Source of the DNA: Vulcanococcus limneticus LL
GTDB taxonomy: Bacteria > Cyanobacteriota > Cyanobacteriia > PCC-6307 > Cyanobiaceae
Direction of reading: 5' to 3'
NCBI RefSeq assembly: GCF_002252705.1
Contig: NZ_NQLA01000029.1
Location: 1-38,479, forward strand
Length of the DNA: 38,479 bases
The notes under the pieces are model-generated. The model searched no databases. It saw nothing but the letters and a program-made list of their open reading frames with translations, and was not told the origin of the DNA. A program made the position numbers and the translations under genes. Of the stretch, positions 1-7,973 are shown in pieces. Within the stretch, counting starts at the first letter, position 1, and every line of letters starts with the position of its first letter.

Positions 1-2
1 CC

Positions 3-917
3 GTGAAGATCGGCTGGTGGGCCTATCGCCTCTGGGACCGGGAGGACTGCATCGATCTCAGTGCTGCGTTTGCCTACCACAGCCTCCAGTCCTTCTTCCC
101 GATTCTGTTGATTGCCCTGGGTGTGGGCAGTCGCCTGTTGGGTCGGCAGGACGGATTGATTGACGACATTCTCGCCTGGGCAGATCAAGTGTTGCCCCCG
201 GCCGTAGTGCCGCTGGTGGGCTCGACCCTTGTCAAGTTGGTGCGCCAAGGGGTGGGTGCGGGAGTGGTTGGCGTGCTGTTTCTCTTCGTCACTGCAAGCA
301 ATGCCTACTTGAGCTTGCACCGAGGGGCTGACAGGCTTTGGGGCTTCCGTCCAGTGCCGGTGCAGCCGCTGCCCTGGTTGACCCTGGTCTGGCGCTTTGT
401 TCGACTTCGGATCAAGGCCTTCGGCTTGGTGTTGTTAATCGGGCTGTTGATCGTGCTGGATCAACTGCTGACCAATTTTCGTTTTCTCAGTGCCGGCACC
501 TGGCGGGCCGCCCTATCGGTTTGGCTGCCGCCTGGCTTTCACCTCTGGATTCCACTCCCCGTTGTGGTGGATCTGCTCCTGTCCCTGTTGATTGCCTGGC
601 TGCTCGCCTTGGCGTTGCTCCGGGTGTTGCCGTCACGTCCCATCCCCCTGCGCCCGCTGATCCCTGGTGCCCTGCTGATTGGTACCGCGCTAACGGGACT
701 CAACCTGGCCCTGGGACGCAGCCTGCTCTCCCTGAGCAATCGCTTCCAGGCCTACGGCGTGATCGGTGGCGTGCTCGTGCTGACCCTATGGGTGTGGTTG
801 GTGGGCTTGATCGTGTACTACGGCATGGCTGTCAGCGTGGTGCTCAGTCGCCAGGGCGTGGGGGGGCGATCCACACCCTGGCACTCGGGTCCGGAGCCGC
901 CCAAGGCTGCAGGATGA
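3..917 (+). CDS. YihY/BrkB family inner-membrane protein
   Basis: Encodes a 304-residue multi-pass membrane protein from a GTG two bases into the window, so the true start may lie upstream. Family signs are an N-terminal stretch with a Trp-rich amphipathic start, a segment with D and S/A-rich residues followed by FFPILLIALG, and about six hydrophobic segments (roughly residues 30-50, 85-110, 140-160, 185-210, 220-240, 250-285). This fits the YihY/virulence factor BrkB family, whose members are often mis-called ribonuclease BN; their molecular role is not settled. The last part, after residue 285, is a short polar tail. It is followed 19 bases later by two further small membrane-protein genes on the same strand, so the three may be cotranscribed. 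The family call is fairly secure; no substrate can be inferred. Confidence 0.85.
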   Translation: MKIGWWAYRLWDREDCIDLSAAFAYHSLQSFFPILLIALGVGSRLLGRQDGLIDDILAWADQVLPPAVVPLVGSTLVKLVRQGVGAGVVGVLFLFVTASNAYLSLHRGADRLWGFRPVPVQPLPWLTLVWRFVRLRIKAFGLVLLIGLLIVLDQLLTNFRFLSAGTWRAALSVWLPPGFHLWIPLPVVVDLLLSLLIAWLLALALLRVLPSRPIPLRPLIPGALLIGTALTGLNLALGRSLLSLSNRFQAYGVIGGVLVLTLWVWLVGLIVYYGMAVSVVLSRQGVGGRSTPWHSGPEPPKAAG

Positions 918-936
918 GGAGAGCCGCTGTTCTGTC

Positions 937-1173
937 TTGGGCAAGCTGATTCCCTCGATTCGGCCCCTGCCGGCCAGCCTGCTGCTTCTGGCCACAGGTG
1001 TCGGCGCCCTCGTGTTGATCACGATGGCCACCCTGGCGCTGGTGCCGGTTCTGGTGACGGTGGGTCTGGTGGCGGCGTTGGTGCTGGCGGCTGTGTTCTG
1101 CGGCTGGGCTGGCATTGAGGGCCTCGCCGCCCTGGAGCGCTGGATGGAATCGGATCCCCGCTTCAAGCGCTGA
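937..1173 (+). CDS. small two-helix membrane protein, unknown
   Basis: A 78-residue protein beginning with TTG. Two hydrophobic segments cover about residues 14-34 and 36-56, the second rich in Ala/Leu/Val, followed by a charged C-terminus ending DPRFKR. An AGGAGA sequence lies 14 bases before the TTG, which is a long spacing, so the start is uncertain; in-frame GTG or TTG codons further in would cut into the first helix. Its stop overlaps the next ATG by one base (TGATG), suggesting translational coupling to the zinc-ribbon protein downstream. I do not recognise a named family. Confidence 0.6.
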   Translation: MGKLIPSIRPLPASLLLLATGVGALVLITMATLALVPVLVTVGLVAALVLAAVFCGWAGIEGLAALERWMESDPRFKR

Positions 1174-1520
1174 TGCAGCGGCCCATCCCCTGGCTCTGGA
1201 TTGCCCTGGCCGCGTTCCTGCTGCTGGCCCCGGGCCTGGCAGGTCGTCTGTTCATCGACGTCCTGGAGGGCGTCACCCTGCTGGTAGTGGTGGGACCGCT
1301 GCTGCTGGCCGGCGCAGGCCTGGTGGCCTGGCAACTGGTCAAGCGTCGTATGACCACTTGCCTGGCCTGCGGCACCGTGAGTTTCGGCCAATCGGTCTGC
1401 CCTGCTTGTGGTTCTGCTCTGGATTCTTCCGGAACTCCGGCGGCCAGCACCAACCATCCCGAGGTGACGGCCAGCGATGCCACGATCGATGTGGTGGCCC
1501 AGGTGGTGGATGACGACTAG
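1173..1520 (+). CDS. membrane protein with C-terminal zinc ribbon
   Basis: A 115-residue protein. Residues 7-25 and 34-56 are hydrophobic membrane segments. They are followed by a short zinc-ribbon-like knuckle pair (CLACG, then CPACGSAL 12-15 residues later), so four cysteines in two CxxC pairs could bind one zinc on the cytoplasmic side. The tail is acidic and ends in VVDDD. The ATG overlaps the stop of the preceding small membrane-protein gene by one base. The domain layout (two helices plus CxxC-x(n)-CxxC) is directly visible; function is unknown. It could be a membrane-anchored adaptor or quality-control factor, but nothing in the sequence decides this. Confidence 0.7.
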   Translation: MQRPIPWLWIALAAFLLLAPGLAGRLFIDVLEGVTLLVVVGPLLLAGAGLVAWQLVKRRMTTCLACGTVSFGQSVCPACGSALDSSGTPAASTNHPEVTASDATIDVVAQVVDDD

Positions 1521-1551
1521 GCGTTGCCTGATCAGGGTTGCCGCTGCGCCC

Positions 1552-1956
1552 TCAGAGCGTTGTCCCTAGTTCCTGGCGCTGCAGCTCGGCCAGGCGGCGC
1601 TCCCGCAGGAACAGGAAAAGCGGGGCTGCGCAGGCGAAGGCTAAGGTCACCGAGCTCAGCAATACCAGCCAGAGGTGGCGCATGCCCAAGCGGCGGCTCT
1701 CCACCACCATCCAGATCGTCACCGCTGACGCACTCACCAGCAGGTCGCGGGAGAGCGACTGGGCGGCCGGGTTGGCATTGGCCTGGGCCACGAACAGGGC
1801 CAGATCAAAGGCGTTGCCGGATAGGCGGATGAACTCCAGGTTCGCCAGCCAGGGCAGCACGGCCCCGGCGATCGCCAGCGCTAGGTAGAGCCAGGCCAGA
1901 CGGGGATCGGGAAGCGTTCCGGTGCGGCCGTTCGCGGGCCCTGACGGGGCAGTCAT
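1552..1956 (-). CDS. DUF2834 domain membrane protein
   Basis: A 134-residue protein with three hydrophobic segments (about residues 18-38, 72-92 and 95-118). The phrase order matches DUF2834: an N-terminal helix followed by a loop with LSGNAFDLALFVAQ, then SLSRDLLVSASAVTIWMVVE and a C-terminal helix ending PLFLFLRERR. I chose the ATG at 1956 because it overlaps the xseB stop as ATGA; a longer reading to 1989 would run deep into xseB. The overlap suggests it is translated from the same message as xseA-xseB. The family is widespread in cyanobacteria and has no known function; exonuclease VII partnership is only positional. Confidence 0.8.
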   Translation of the reverse strand: MTAPSGPANGRTGTLPDPRLAWLYLALAIAGAVLPWLANLEFIRLSGNAFDLALFVAQANANPAAQSLSRDLLVSASAVTIWMVVESRRLGMRHLWLVLLSSVTLAFACAAPLFLFLRERRLAELQRQELGTTL

Positions 1957-2393
1957 GGCGCTGGGGGGGCGAGGGTCTGGGGGTCCCATTCGATCACGTC
2001 TTGCTCCACCTGCTGCAGCACCGTCTCGCAGCGCTCGGCATAGGCCTGGGCACGCCGGTACAGCCCCGCCATGTCCTCCACCTCCAGCTCGCTGGACTGC
2101 AGCTTGGCCAGGGCCAGCTCCAGGGCGGTGCGGGCCTCCTGGTAGCTGAGCCGGGAGATGTCCGCCAGCGAGTCTTCGGTGGCGGCTGCCCCCTGGCGCG
2201 GGGATGGTGGGCCCGCCGCAGCGGCCCTTCCCCCTGGCACTCGGCCCGTTTGGCTGGGTGCAGCCTCCGCTTTGGCGGCACCGCGTGTCCGGCGCGGCTT
2301 GGCGGAGGCGGGTCTGCGGCTGTCCCCTGCGGCGCTGGAAGCGGCGAGCCCGTCTTCGGCGTCGGCGGTGTCTTCGAGGCGGGGATCGGCCAC
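1953..2393 (-). CDS. xseB: exodeoxyribonuclease VII small subunit
   Basis: Small subunit of exonuclease VII, which with XseA degrades single-stranded DNA. The C-terminal 75 residues carry the family core: SYQEARTALELALAKLQS, then LEVEDMAGLYRRAQAYAERC and VEQDVIEWDP, two antiparallel helices. Unusually, this is preceded by 60-70 residues of Ala/Arg/Pro/Ser-rich low-complexity sequence. No ATG is in frame; the GTG at 2393, 41 bases after the xseA stop, gives 146 residues, while a GTG at 2240 gives a normal-length 95-residue protein. Neither has a clear ribosome binding site. Its stop is inside the ATG of the DUF2834 gene. The product is certain; the start is not. Confidence 0.8.
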   Translation of the reverse strand: MADPRLEDTADAEDGLAASSAAGDSRRPASAKPRRTRGAAKAEAAPSQTGRVPGGRAAAAGPPSPRQGAAATEDSLADISRLSYQEARTALELALAKLQSSELEVEDMAGLYRRAQAYAERCETVLQQVEQDVIEWDPQTLAPPAP

Positions 2394-2433
2394 AGATTCG
2401 GGACGGGTGGATCGGGCTGGCCGCAGCGGCGGC

Positions 2434-3594
2434 TCAGGACCCCGGGGGGCTGGGCCGTACCGCGGTGACCTGGGCCCCGATGCTGCCATCCGCCAGCTCG
2501 ACCTGCAGGCTGTCGCCCGCGTGGAGCTGGCCCACCGAGCGCACCAGCTGGCCCGACTCCCCACGCACCAGCGCAAAGCCCCGCTCGAGCAGCCGCTGGG
2601 GCGAGAGCGCCCCAAGCAACTCCAGGCGGTGGCCCAGCTCCCGGCGTCGCTCCTGCAACAGCCGGCTGGGATGGCAGCGATCCAGTTGCTCCAGGCGGCC
2701 CCGCTGGCACTGGCGCTCCGCCTGCAGGCGCAGGGCCACCAGCTGGCCCAGGTGGGCGCGGATCTGTCCCAGGGCCAGGCCGATGGAGCTCCGCTCGGGC
2801 AGCAGCGCCACGATGGCCGCTGTGGGCGTCGCCGCCCGGTAATCGGCCACCAGATCGGCGATGGTGGTGTCGTCCTCATGCCCCAGGCCGGTGACGACGG
2901 GCAGCGGGCAGGCTGCAATCAGCCGGGCCAGCTCTTCGCCGTCGAACACGGCCAGATCCTCTCGGCTGCCGCCGCCGCGGGCCAGCACCACCGCTTCGAG
3001 GCTCAGCCCTTCAGCCTGCAGGATCACGCTGGTGAGGACCTGGCAGATCTGCGCCTCCACCGCCCCCTGCACGGGAATCGGCACCACGTGGATGCGGGTG
3101 GAGGGCCAGCGCTCGGCGGCCGTGCGCAGCATGTCGGCCAGGGCGGAGCTGGGCACGCTGGTGAGCAGGGCGATGGCGGCCGGCATCTGGGGCAGCGGCT
3201 GCTTGCGCTCCGGCGCGAACAGCCCCTCCGGTTCCAGGGCCTGGCGTACCTGCTCGAAGCGGCGCAGCACGGCGCTCAGGCTGGGGCGCAGGTCCAGCAC
3301 CTGCACGCAGAGGTTGGCGCGGGCGGCCCAGAAGTTGAGTCGCCCCACCACCACCACCCCGTCGCCCTCGGCGGGCCGGTGGGACAGCTTGGCCAGCTGC
3401 GATGCCCAGACCACCGCCGAGATCGAGGCCTGGTCGTCCACCAGGGTGAGCCAGAGGTGCCCCTTCTTCAGCTGGGGCCGCGACACCGTGGCATCCAGCA
3501 GGAAACGGGGGGCGAAGCCCCGCTCCAGCAGCGTGCCGATCGCCTGGTTCAGCTCGGCGACGCCGTAGCGGGGGAGGCCGGACTCAGCGCTCAA
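2434..3594 (-). CDS. xseA: exodeoxyribonuclease VII large subunit
   Basis: Catalytic large subunit of exonuclease VII, acting in mismatch repair and single-strand DNA removal. The N-terminal OB-fold covers about residues 5-110 (start YGVAELNQAIGTLLERGF, then KKGHLWLTLVDD and VVVVGRLNFW). The catalytic region follows, with VLARGGGSREDLAVFDGEELARLIAACPLPVVTGLGHEDDTTIADLVAD split over the family's conserved GGGS, FD and GHE-D-T motifs. A helical region and a short C-terminal beta segment (RGFALVRGESG) complete it. At 386 residues it is near the usual length. It starts with TTG, overlapping the end of the upstream small membrane-protein gene by 11 bases, and is followed by xseB. Confidence 0.95.
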   Translation of the reverse strand: MSAESGLPRYGVAELNQAIGTLLERGFAPRFLLDATVSRPQLKKGHLWLTLVDDQASISAVVWASQLAKLSHRPAEGDGVVVVGRLNFWAARANLCVQVLDLRPSLSAVLRRFEQVRQALEPEGLFAPERKQPLPQMPAAIALLTSVPSSALADMLRTAAERWPSTRIHVVPIPVQGAVEAQICQVLTSVILQAEGLSLEAVVLARGGGSREDLAVFDGEELARLIAACPLPVVTGLGHEDDTTIADLVADYRAATPTAAIVALLPERSSIGLALGQIRAHLGQLVALRLQAERQCQRGRLEQLDRCHPSRLLQERRRELGHRLELLGALSPQRLLERGFALVRGESGQLVRSVGQLHAGDSLQVELADGSIGAQVTAVRPSPPGS

Positions 3595-3766
3595 GGCGGC
3601 GGTAGCGGCTCCAGCAGTAGAGGCTCACCAGGCCCCCCAGCCCAGCGACGCTCCAGCCGGCGGGGTTGTGGGCGATCAGGCCGATGCTGGTGATCACCAG
3701 GGCGCTGCTGAGCAGGCGGGCGCCGTCGCGGCGGTTCTTGGGGTAGGGCAGGGCCAGGGCTGGCAC
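3584..3766 (-). CDS. small membrane protein upstream of xseA
   Basis: A 60-residue protein from a GTG start. It has a basic N-terminus (PKNRRDGARLL), two hydrophobic stretches (about residues 18-32 and 37-52) and a basic end (RYRRLER), the pattern of a two-helix membrane hairpin. Its 3' end overlaps the xseA start by 11 bases, so it heads the xseA-xseB-DUF2834 run. I do not recognise a family. The consistent codon-position GC bias and the tight coupling argue that it is real rather than a shadow of xseA, which lies mostly downstream. Confidence 0.6.
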   Translation of the reverse strand: MPALALPYPKNRRDGARLLSSALVITSIGLIAHNPAGWSVAGLGGLVSLYCWSRYRRLER

Positions 3767-4023
3767 TCTCGGGTCGGGCCAGTCTTGCTGACGCCCGGCC
3801 GCGCTCGAGGCGGGCTGCCCTGGGGTGGCTGCTGGCGCTGTCCGCCTGAACGGTTCGGGCTAAAGGGGCAGACCTCGATCGCGTGGCCGGGTTCGCACCG
3901 GCTTGACGGGCCGGTGGGATCTGGCCTACGCAAGGAGCCCCATCCGCCGCCCACACCATCACGAGCCCCCGCCAGCGCCTCCAGGCCCAGCTCGCTGCCC
4001 CCCTGCCCGAGCGCCCCGAGCTG

Positions 4024-4752
4024 GTGTTGGTCACCGATCTGGATGGCACCCTGCTGGAGGGGGAACGGGAGGAGCGGCGCCGCTTCTATGCCTGGTTGGC
4101 CTCGCGCCGGGACCAGGTGCTGCACGTCTTCAGCACCGGCCGGTCGCTGGAGTCGATCGCCGAGGTGCTGGAGCAGGATGAGCCCACGGGCCTGCACCCG
4201 CCCCATCTGGTGATCGGCGATGTGGGTTGTACCGTTGCCTGCGGCCGCAGCCTGGAGCCGCTTCCCCTGGCCCTGGAGCCGATCGAGGCCCGCTGGCAGG
4301 GGCTGCAGGAACGGCTGGAACCCCTGCTTCAGGGCCAGCCCGGATTGACGCTGCAACCCAGGGCCACCAACCGCCGCCTGGCCTATCTGGTGGATGTGGA
4401 GGTGTTCGATCGGGGCCTGATCGCCAGGCTGGAGGCCGCCGGGGCCGACTGCGTCCTCTCGGGCGATCGCTACTTTGACGTGCTGCCGCCGGGGGTGAAC
4501 AAGGGCTCCACCCTGCTGGCCCTGCTGGAGTGGCTGGAGCTCGATGGTCGCCAGGTGGTGACGGCCGGCGACAGCCTCAACGACCTGGCCATGTTCGAGA
4601 CCGGCCTGGCGGGGGTGATGGTTGGCAATGCCGAGCCCGATCTGGTGGCGGCGCTGCCGCGACTCCCCATGGTGTATCGGGCGCGGGCGCAGGGCTGTGC
4701 GGGCATCGCCGAGGGCCTGGCCCACTTCGGCTACGGCCACCTGCTCCCCTGA
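4024..4752 (+). CDS. HAD-superfamily phosphatase, sucrose-phosphatase-like (HAD-IIB)
   Basis: Predicted cytoplasmic Mg-dependent sugar-phosphate phosphatase. Motif I is VTDLDGTLL at the very N-terminus with both catalytic aspartates; motif II is FSTGRS; the lysine motif is GVNKGSTLLALLEWL; motif IV is AGDSLNDLAMF. The cap lies between motifs II and III, and the overall layout resembles the sucrose-6-phosphate phosphatase domain (S6PP). Substrates in cyanobacterial relatives include sucrose phosphate and glucosylglycerate-type phosphates; the sequence does not choose. The GTG at 4024 is only three residues before motif I, and the in-frame sequence back to the stop at 3904 has no ATG, GTG or TTG, so this is the only conventional start. 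No partner synthase is adjacent. Confidence 0.8.
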   Translation: MLVTDLDGTLLEGEREERRRFYAWLASRRDQVLHVFSTGRSLESIAEVLEQDEPTGLHPPHLVIGDVGCTVACGRSLEPLPLALEPIEARWQGLQERLEPLLQGQPGLTLQPRATNRRLAYLVDVEVFDRGLIARLEAAGADCVLSGDRYFDVLPPGVNKGSTLLALLEWLELDGRQVVTAGDSLNDLAMFETGLAGVMVGNAEPDLVAALPRLPMVYRARAQGCAGIAEGLAHFGYGHLLP

Positions 4753-4799
4753 GGCTGCGGCTGAGGGGCTGATGGCGCCTGCCGCCCAAGCCCGCGGCT

Positions 4800-7358
4800 T
4801 CAGCCCACGGAGCCGTCCTGCTGCTGGAGGCGGCGGTTGGTGAGGGCCGTGGCCTGGGCGTTGGCCGGATCCTCTGGCCAGGGGTGGCGCGGGTAGCGGC
4901 CGCGCAGCTCGGCGCGCACCTGGCGGTAGGCCCCCTGCCAGAAACCGGCCAGATCCCGGGTGATGGCGGCCGGCCGGCCGGCGGGGGAGAGCAGGTGCAC
5001 CGTCACCGGCAGGCGCCCCTGCAGCACGCTGGGCCCCTCCGCCAGCCCGAACAGCTCCTGCAGTTTCACCGCCAGCACCGGCTCGCCGTCGCCGTAATCC
5101 AGGCGGGCCTGCCGGCCGGACGGGATTGGGATCGCCTCCGGCAGAAGCACATCCAGCTGCCGGCGCTGGTCCCAGGCCAGGCCGCTCCAGAGGGCTTCCA
5201 CCAGGTTCAGGCGCTGCAGGTCGGCGGCGCTGCGCAGGCCTGCCAGTTGGTCCCCCAGCCAGGCCTCCAGGGTCGCCAGAAGGGCCGCCTCGCTGCGATC
5301 GGGCCAGGGGTCGCCCAGGTGGATGTGCGCCAGCTGCAGGCGCCGCTGCAGCTGGCGGCTGGCGCTGCACCAGGGCAGCAGCGCCAGCCCAGCGCTGGCC
5401 AGCCCCTCCAGCAGCGCTGTCTGTACGGCCTGGGCCGGGGCCTCGGGCCAGGGGCGCCGTTCCAGCACCAGGGCTCCCAGTCGTAGCTCCTGCTCGCAGC
5501 GCACCCGCTGCTGTCGCGGATCCCAGCCCACCAGCTGCCGCTCCTCGCCGGCCTCAGTCGCCAGGGCTTCGAGGCTGCCGCGATCGAGGGGCAGGGCCAG
5601 GGCGATGCGGCAGTCGGCACCGGCGCCATCGGCCCGGGCAATCGCCAACACCTCGCTGCCCAGCAGGGGATCACTGGGGTGCAGTTGGGCGCCGCGGCCA
5701 CTCCGCAGCAGGTACCGGCCCTGCCCTTCGGGTCGCAGCAGGGCCACCCGCTCCGGGTAGGCCAGGGCCACCAGCCGGGCGGCCGCCGTGGGGTCGGCGT
5801 GGGGGCGGGAGGCCGCTGACGGTTTGGCGGTCTTGCTCGCTGGCTCGTGGACTGGGCCAGGGGCCGTGGGGCCCTGAGCCGCCAACGGCTCCGGCAGGCC
5901 CGCGAGCTGCCGCTCCAGCTGCTCCTGCAGGCGCCGCAGCTGCTGGCGGCCTGGATCGCGCCCGCCCCGCTCCAGCCAGTCCAGCCGTCGCATCAGGTCG
6001 CAGCCGTCCTGCTCGCGGCTGAGGGGATCCCGCTCGCTCAGCAGGGCGGCGATGGCGCAGCCCAGGCGGGTTTCTTGCAGGGCCCGGGCCCCCAGCAGCA
6101 GGTGGGCCAGGCGCGGATGCAGGCCCAGCCCCGCCATGGCCCGGCCGTGGGTGGTGAGGGTGCCGCTCCCGTCCACCGCCTGCAGCTGGCGCAGCAGGTC
6201 CTGCCCCTCCAGCAGGTGAGCGCGCGGCGGTGGCTCCAGCCACGGCAGCGTCTCCCCCAGGCCGGCGCCCCACTGGGCGAGCTGCAGCACCAGGGGGGCC
6301 GGATCCGCCTCCTGGATTTCGGGGGGATCGAAGGCCGGCCGGCGCTGCTGCTCCGCCGGCGACCAGAGCCTCAGGCAGCGCCCTGGCCCCAGCCGACCGG
6401 CCCGGCCAGCCCGTTGCTCGGCGCTGGCCAGGCTGGCGGGAAAGGTCACCAGGCTTTCCATGCCGGTGTTGGGGTCGAAGCGGCTGCGGCGGCTCAGGCC
6501 GCTGTCGATCACCAGGGTCACCCCCGCGAGGGTGAGGGAGCTCTCGGCGATGGCCGTGGCCAGCACCACCTTGCCGGCAGGGCTGCTGGCCGCGGCGATG
6601 GCCTGGCCCTGGGCCGCCAGCGGCAGGTCGCCGTGCAGCGGTGTGAGCTCCAGTTCCGCTCCCCAGCCGGTGGCGCCGATGGCGTCGAGGCAGTGGCGGA
6701 TCTCCCGCTGCCCTGGCAGGAACACCAGCACCGTTTCGCCGGGGCCGCGGCGATCCAGCCAGTGCTGCTCCAGCCCCCGCACCACCTGCTGGGCCAGGGA
6801 TTCGCGCTCCCTGGGAAGCTGGTGGCTGATCTCCACCGGGAAGGCCCGGCCCTCGCTGGTGAGCAGCCCCGCCTCGGGCAGCTGTTCGGCCAGGGGCTGC
6901 AGGTTCAGCGTCGCCGACATCACCAGCAGCCGCAGCTCCGGGGCCAGCACGCCGCGGGCCTCCCGCAGCAGGGCCAGGGCCAGGTCGGCCTCGCTGCGCC
7001 GCTCGTGGAATTCGTCGAAGATCACGCAGGCCACCCCCTCCAGGGCCGGATCGGCCTGCAGGCGGCGCAGGAACAGGCCGTCGGTGAGCACCTCGATGCG
7101 GGTGGCGGCTGAGGTGCGGGCCTCCAGCCGCACCCGGTAGCCCACCCGCTCCCCGACCCGCTCCCCCAGGCCCTGGGCCAGCCGCTCGGCGGCCGCCTTG
7201 GCCGCCAGCCGCCGCGGCTCCAGCATCAGGATGCGGCCGTGGTCCGGGCCGCCCTGGGCCTCCAGGGCCTCCCGTAGGGCCAGGGGCACGCGGGTTGTCT
7301 TTCCGGCGCCGGGAGGAGCCTGCAGCAGCAAAGTGCCGCCGGCGGGAAGCCGCTCCAC
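4800..7358 (-). CDS. hrpB: HrpB-type ATP-dependent DExH helicase
   Basis: An 852-residue DEAH-type helicase of the HrpB family, an RNA or DNA helicase of uncertain target. Visible motifs in order: Walker A APPGAGKTTR (residues 14-23), EPRRLAAKAAAERL (Ia), DEFHERR (Walker B, DEFH form), MSATLNL (III), the GxTLVIDSGLSRR region (V), QRAGRAGRLGPG (VI), then the long HrpB-specific C-terminal half ending near HPWPEDP. The annotated GTG is likely too far in: the codons just upstream read on in frame as LPIEPLLPLL, which matches the conserved HrpB N-terminus, and are preceded by five 15-bp repeats, but no ATG, GTG or TTG is present there. The gene follows a conserved small protein 140 bases upstream and converges on the HAD gene. 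Confidence 0.92.
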   Translation of the reverse strand: MERLPAGGTLLLQAPPGAGKTTRVPLALREALEAQGGPDHGRILMLEPRRLAAKAAAERLAQGLGERVGERVGYRVRLEARTSAATRIEVLTDGLFLRRLQADPALEGVACVIFDEFHERRSEADLALALLREARGVLAPELRLLVMSATLNLQPLAEQLPEAGLLTSEGRAFPVEISHQLPRERESLAQQVVRGLEQHWLDRRGPGETVLVFLPGQREIRHCLDAIGATGWGAELELTPLHGDLPLAAQGQAIAAASSPAGKVVLATAIAESSLTLAGVTLVIDSGLSRRSRFDPNTGMESLVTFPASLASAEQRAGRAGRLGPGRCLRLWSPAEQQRRPAFDPPEIQEADPAPLVLQLAQWGAGLGETLPWLEPPPRAHLLEGQDLLRQLQAVDGSGTLTTHGRAMAGLGLHPRLAHLLLGARALQETRLGCAIAALLSERDPLSREQDGCDLMRRLDWLERGGRDPGRQQLRRLQEQLERQLAGLPEPLAAQGPTAPGPVHEPASKTAKPSAASRPHADPTAAARLVALAYPERVALLRPEGQGRYLLRSGRGAQLHPSDPLLGSEVLAIARADGAGADCRIALALPLDRGSLEALATEAGEERQLVGWDPRQQRVRCEQELRLGALVLERRPWPEAPAQAVQTALLEGLASAGLALLPWCSASRQLQRRLQLAHIHLGDPWPDRSEAALLATLEAWLGDQLAGLRSAADLQRLNLVEALWSGLAWDQRRQLDVLLPEAIPIPSGRQARLDYGDGEPVLAVKLQELFGLAEGPSVLQGRLPVTVHLLSPAGRPAAITRDLAGFWQGAYRQVRAELRGRYPRHPWPEDPANAQATALTNRRLQQQDGSVG

Positions 7359-7382
7359 CAGCAGGGGAAGCAGCGGCTCGAT

Positions 7383-7457
7383 CGGCAGTGGCTCAGTCGG
7401 CAGTGGCTCAGTGGGCAGTGGCTTTATCGGGAGCGGCTGAATCGGGAGTGGCTGAAC
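7383..7457 (-). repeat. five 15-bp tandem repeats in frame with the hrpB N-terminus
   Basis: Five consecutive 15-base units (7383-7397, 7398-7412, 7413-7427, 7428-7442, 7443-7457). The first two are identical (CGGCAGTGGCTCAGT on the plus strand) and the others differ at a few positions. Read on the minus strand in the hrpB frame they encode TEPLP, TEPLP, IKPLP, IQPLP and VQPLP, leading straight into IEPLLP. They look like duplications of the conserved segment itself. Confidence 0.85.
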
Positions 7458-7498
7458 CGGGAGGAGTGGGGAGCACGGGGCCCTGGCGGTAGAGGACC

Positions 7499-7882
7499 TC
7501 AGCGCACGTGGCGGGCGCCGTCCACCGGGTGGTAGGCCTCGCCTGTGGTCTCTTCGTAGACGATGGCCGGTAGGCCGGTTTCGAACATCGTCTGCAGGGC
7601 TTCCTTGAGGTAAGGGTTCCAGCCGCCGGTGCTCACCTTGCCGTGGCGCACGGTCCAGTCCCAGGTGCCCTGCAGATCGCGGGGGATGCGGCCCTCACGG
7701 TCGCGCCGGGCCACCAGATCCTGGGATTCCACCAGGCCCACCAGAATCGGATCCTTGCCGTAGGCCGGGGTGATGCTCAGCTCCAGGCGGATCGGATCCT
7801 CCTTCACCAGCTTGAGGCGGAAACGGGGCGGCAGCTTGAGGGCCTTGAGCACCGCAGCCACGATTCGGGTTCTTTGGTCCAC
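7499..7882 (-). CDS. conserved hypothetical protein, 127 aa
   Basis: A soluble 127-residue protein with no signal peptide or membrane segment. It starts at GTG with a GGAG about 9 bases upstream. Recognisable blocks are a basic N-terminus (LKALKLPPRFRLKLV), RLELSITPAYGKDPILVGLVES, a charged middle with RIPRDLQGTWDWTVRHGKVS, and GWNPYLKEALQTMF followed by PAIVYEETTGEAYHP. I believe it belongs to a cyanobacterial conserved family but cannot name one. It precedes hrpB on the same strand, with 140 bases between the stop and the GTG called for hrpB. No catalytic motif is apparent. Confidence 0.75.
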   Translation of the reverse strand: MDQRTRIVAAVLKALKLPPRFRLKLVKEDPIRLELSITPAYGKDPILVGLVESQDLVARRDREGRIPRDLQGTWDWTVRHGKVSTGGWNPYLKEALQTMFETGLPAIVYEETTGEAYHPVDGARHVR

Positions 7883-7973
7883 GGGTCTGTCTCCGCCGAG
7901 TTCTCAAGCACGCACCGTTTGTAACAGCCCACGGGCCCGCCGGTGCTGGCTTGGGGCCGGTGGGCTGGCCTGT

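Noticed and set aside
2158-3693. Long plus-strand reading frame of 511 codons
   Set aside because: It is antisense to xseA/xseB and its product is low-complexity with no recognisable motif. GC-rich DNA leaves long open frames opposite real genes.
3887-3901. T-arm-like sequence (GGGTTCGCACC) suggesting a tRNA
   Set aside because: No D-arm, anticodon arm or acceptor pairing could be found around it, and the loop lacks the conserved A.
3694-5370. Minus-strand frame of 558 codons across the HAD gene
   Set aside because: Opposite the HAD phosphatase and out of phase with hrpB; no motif, Pro/Gly-rich.
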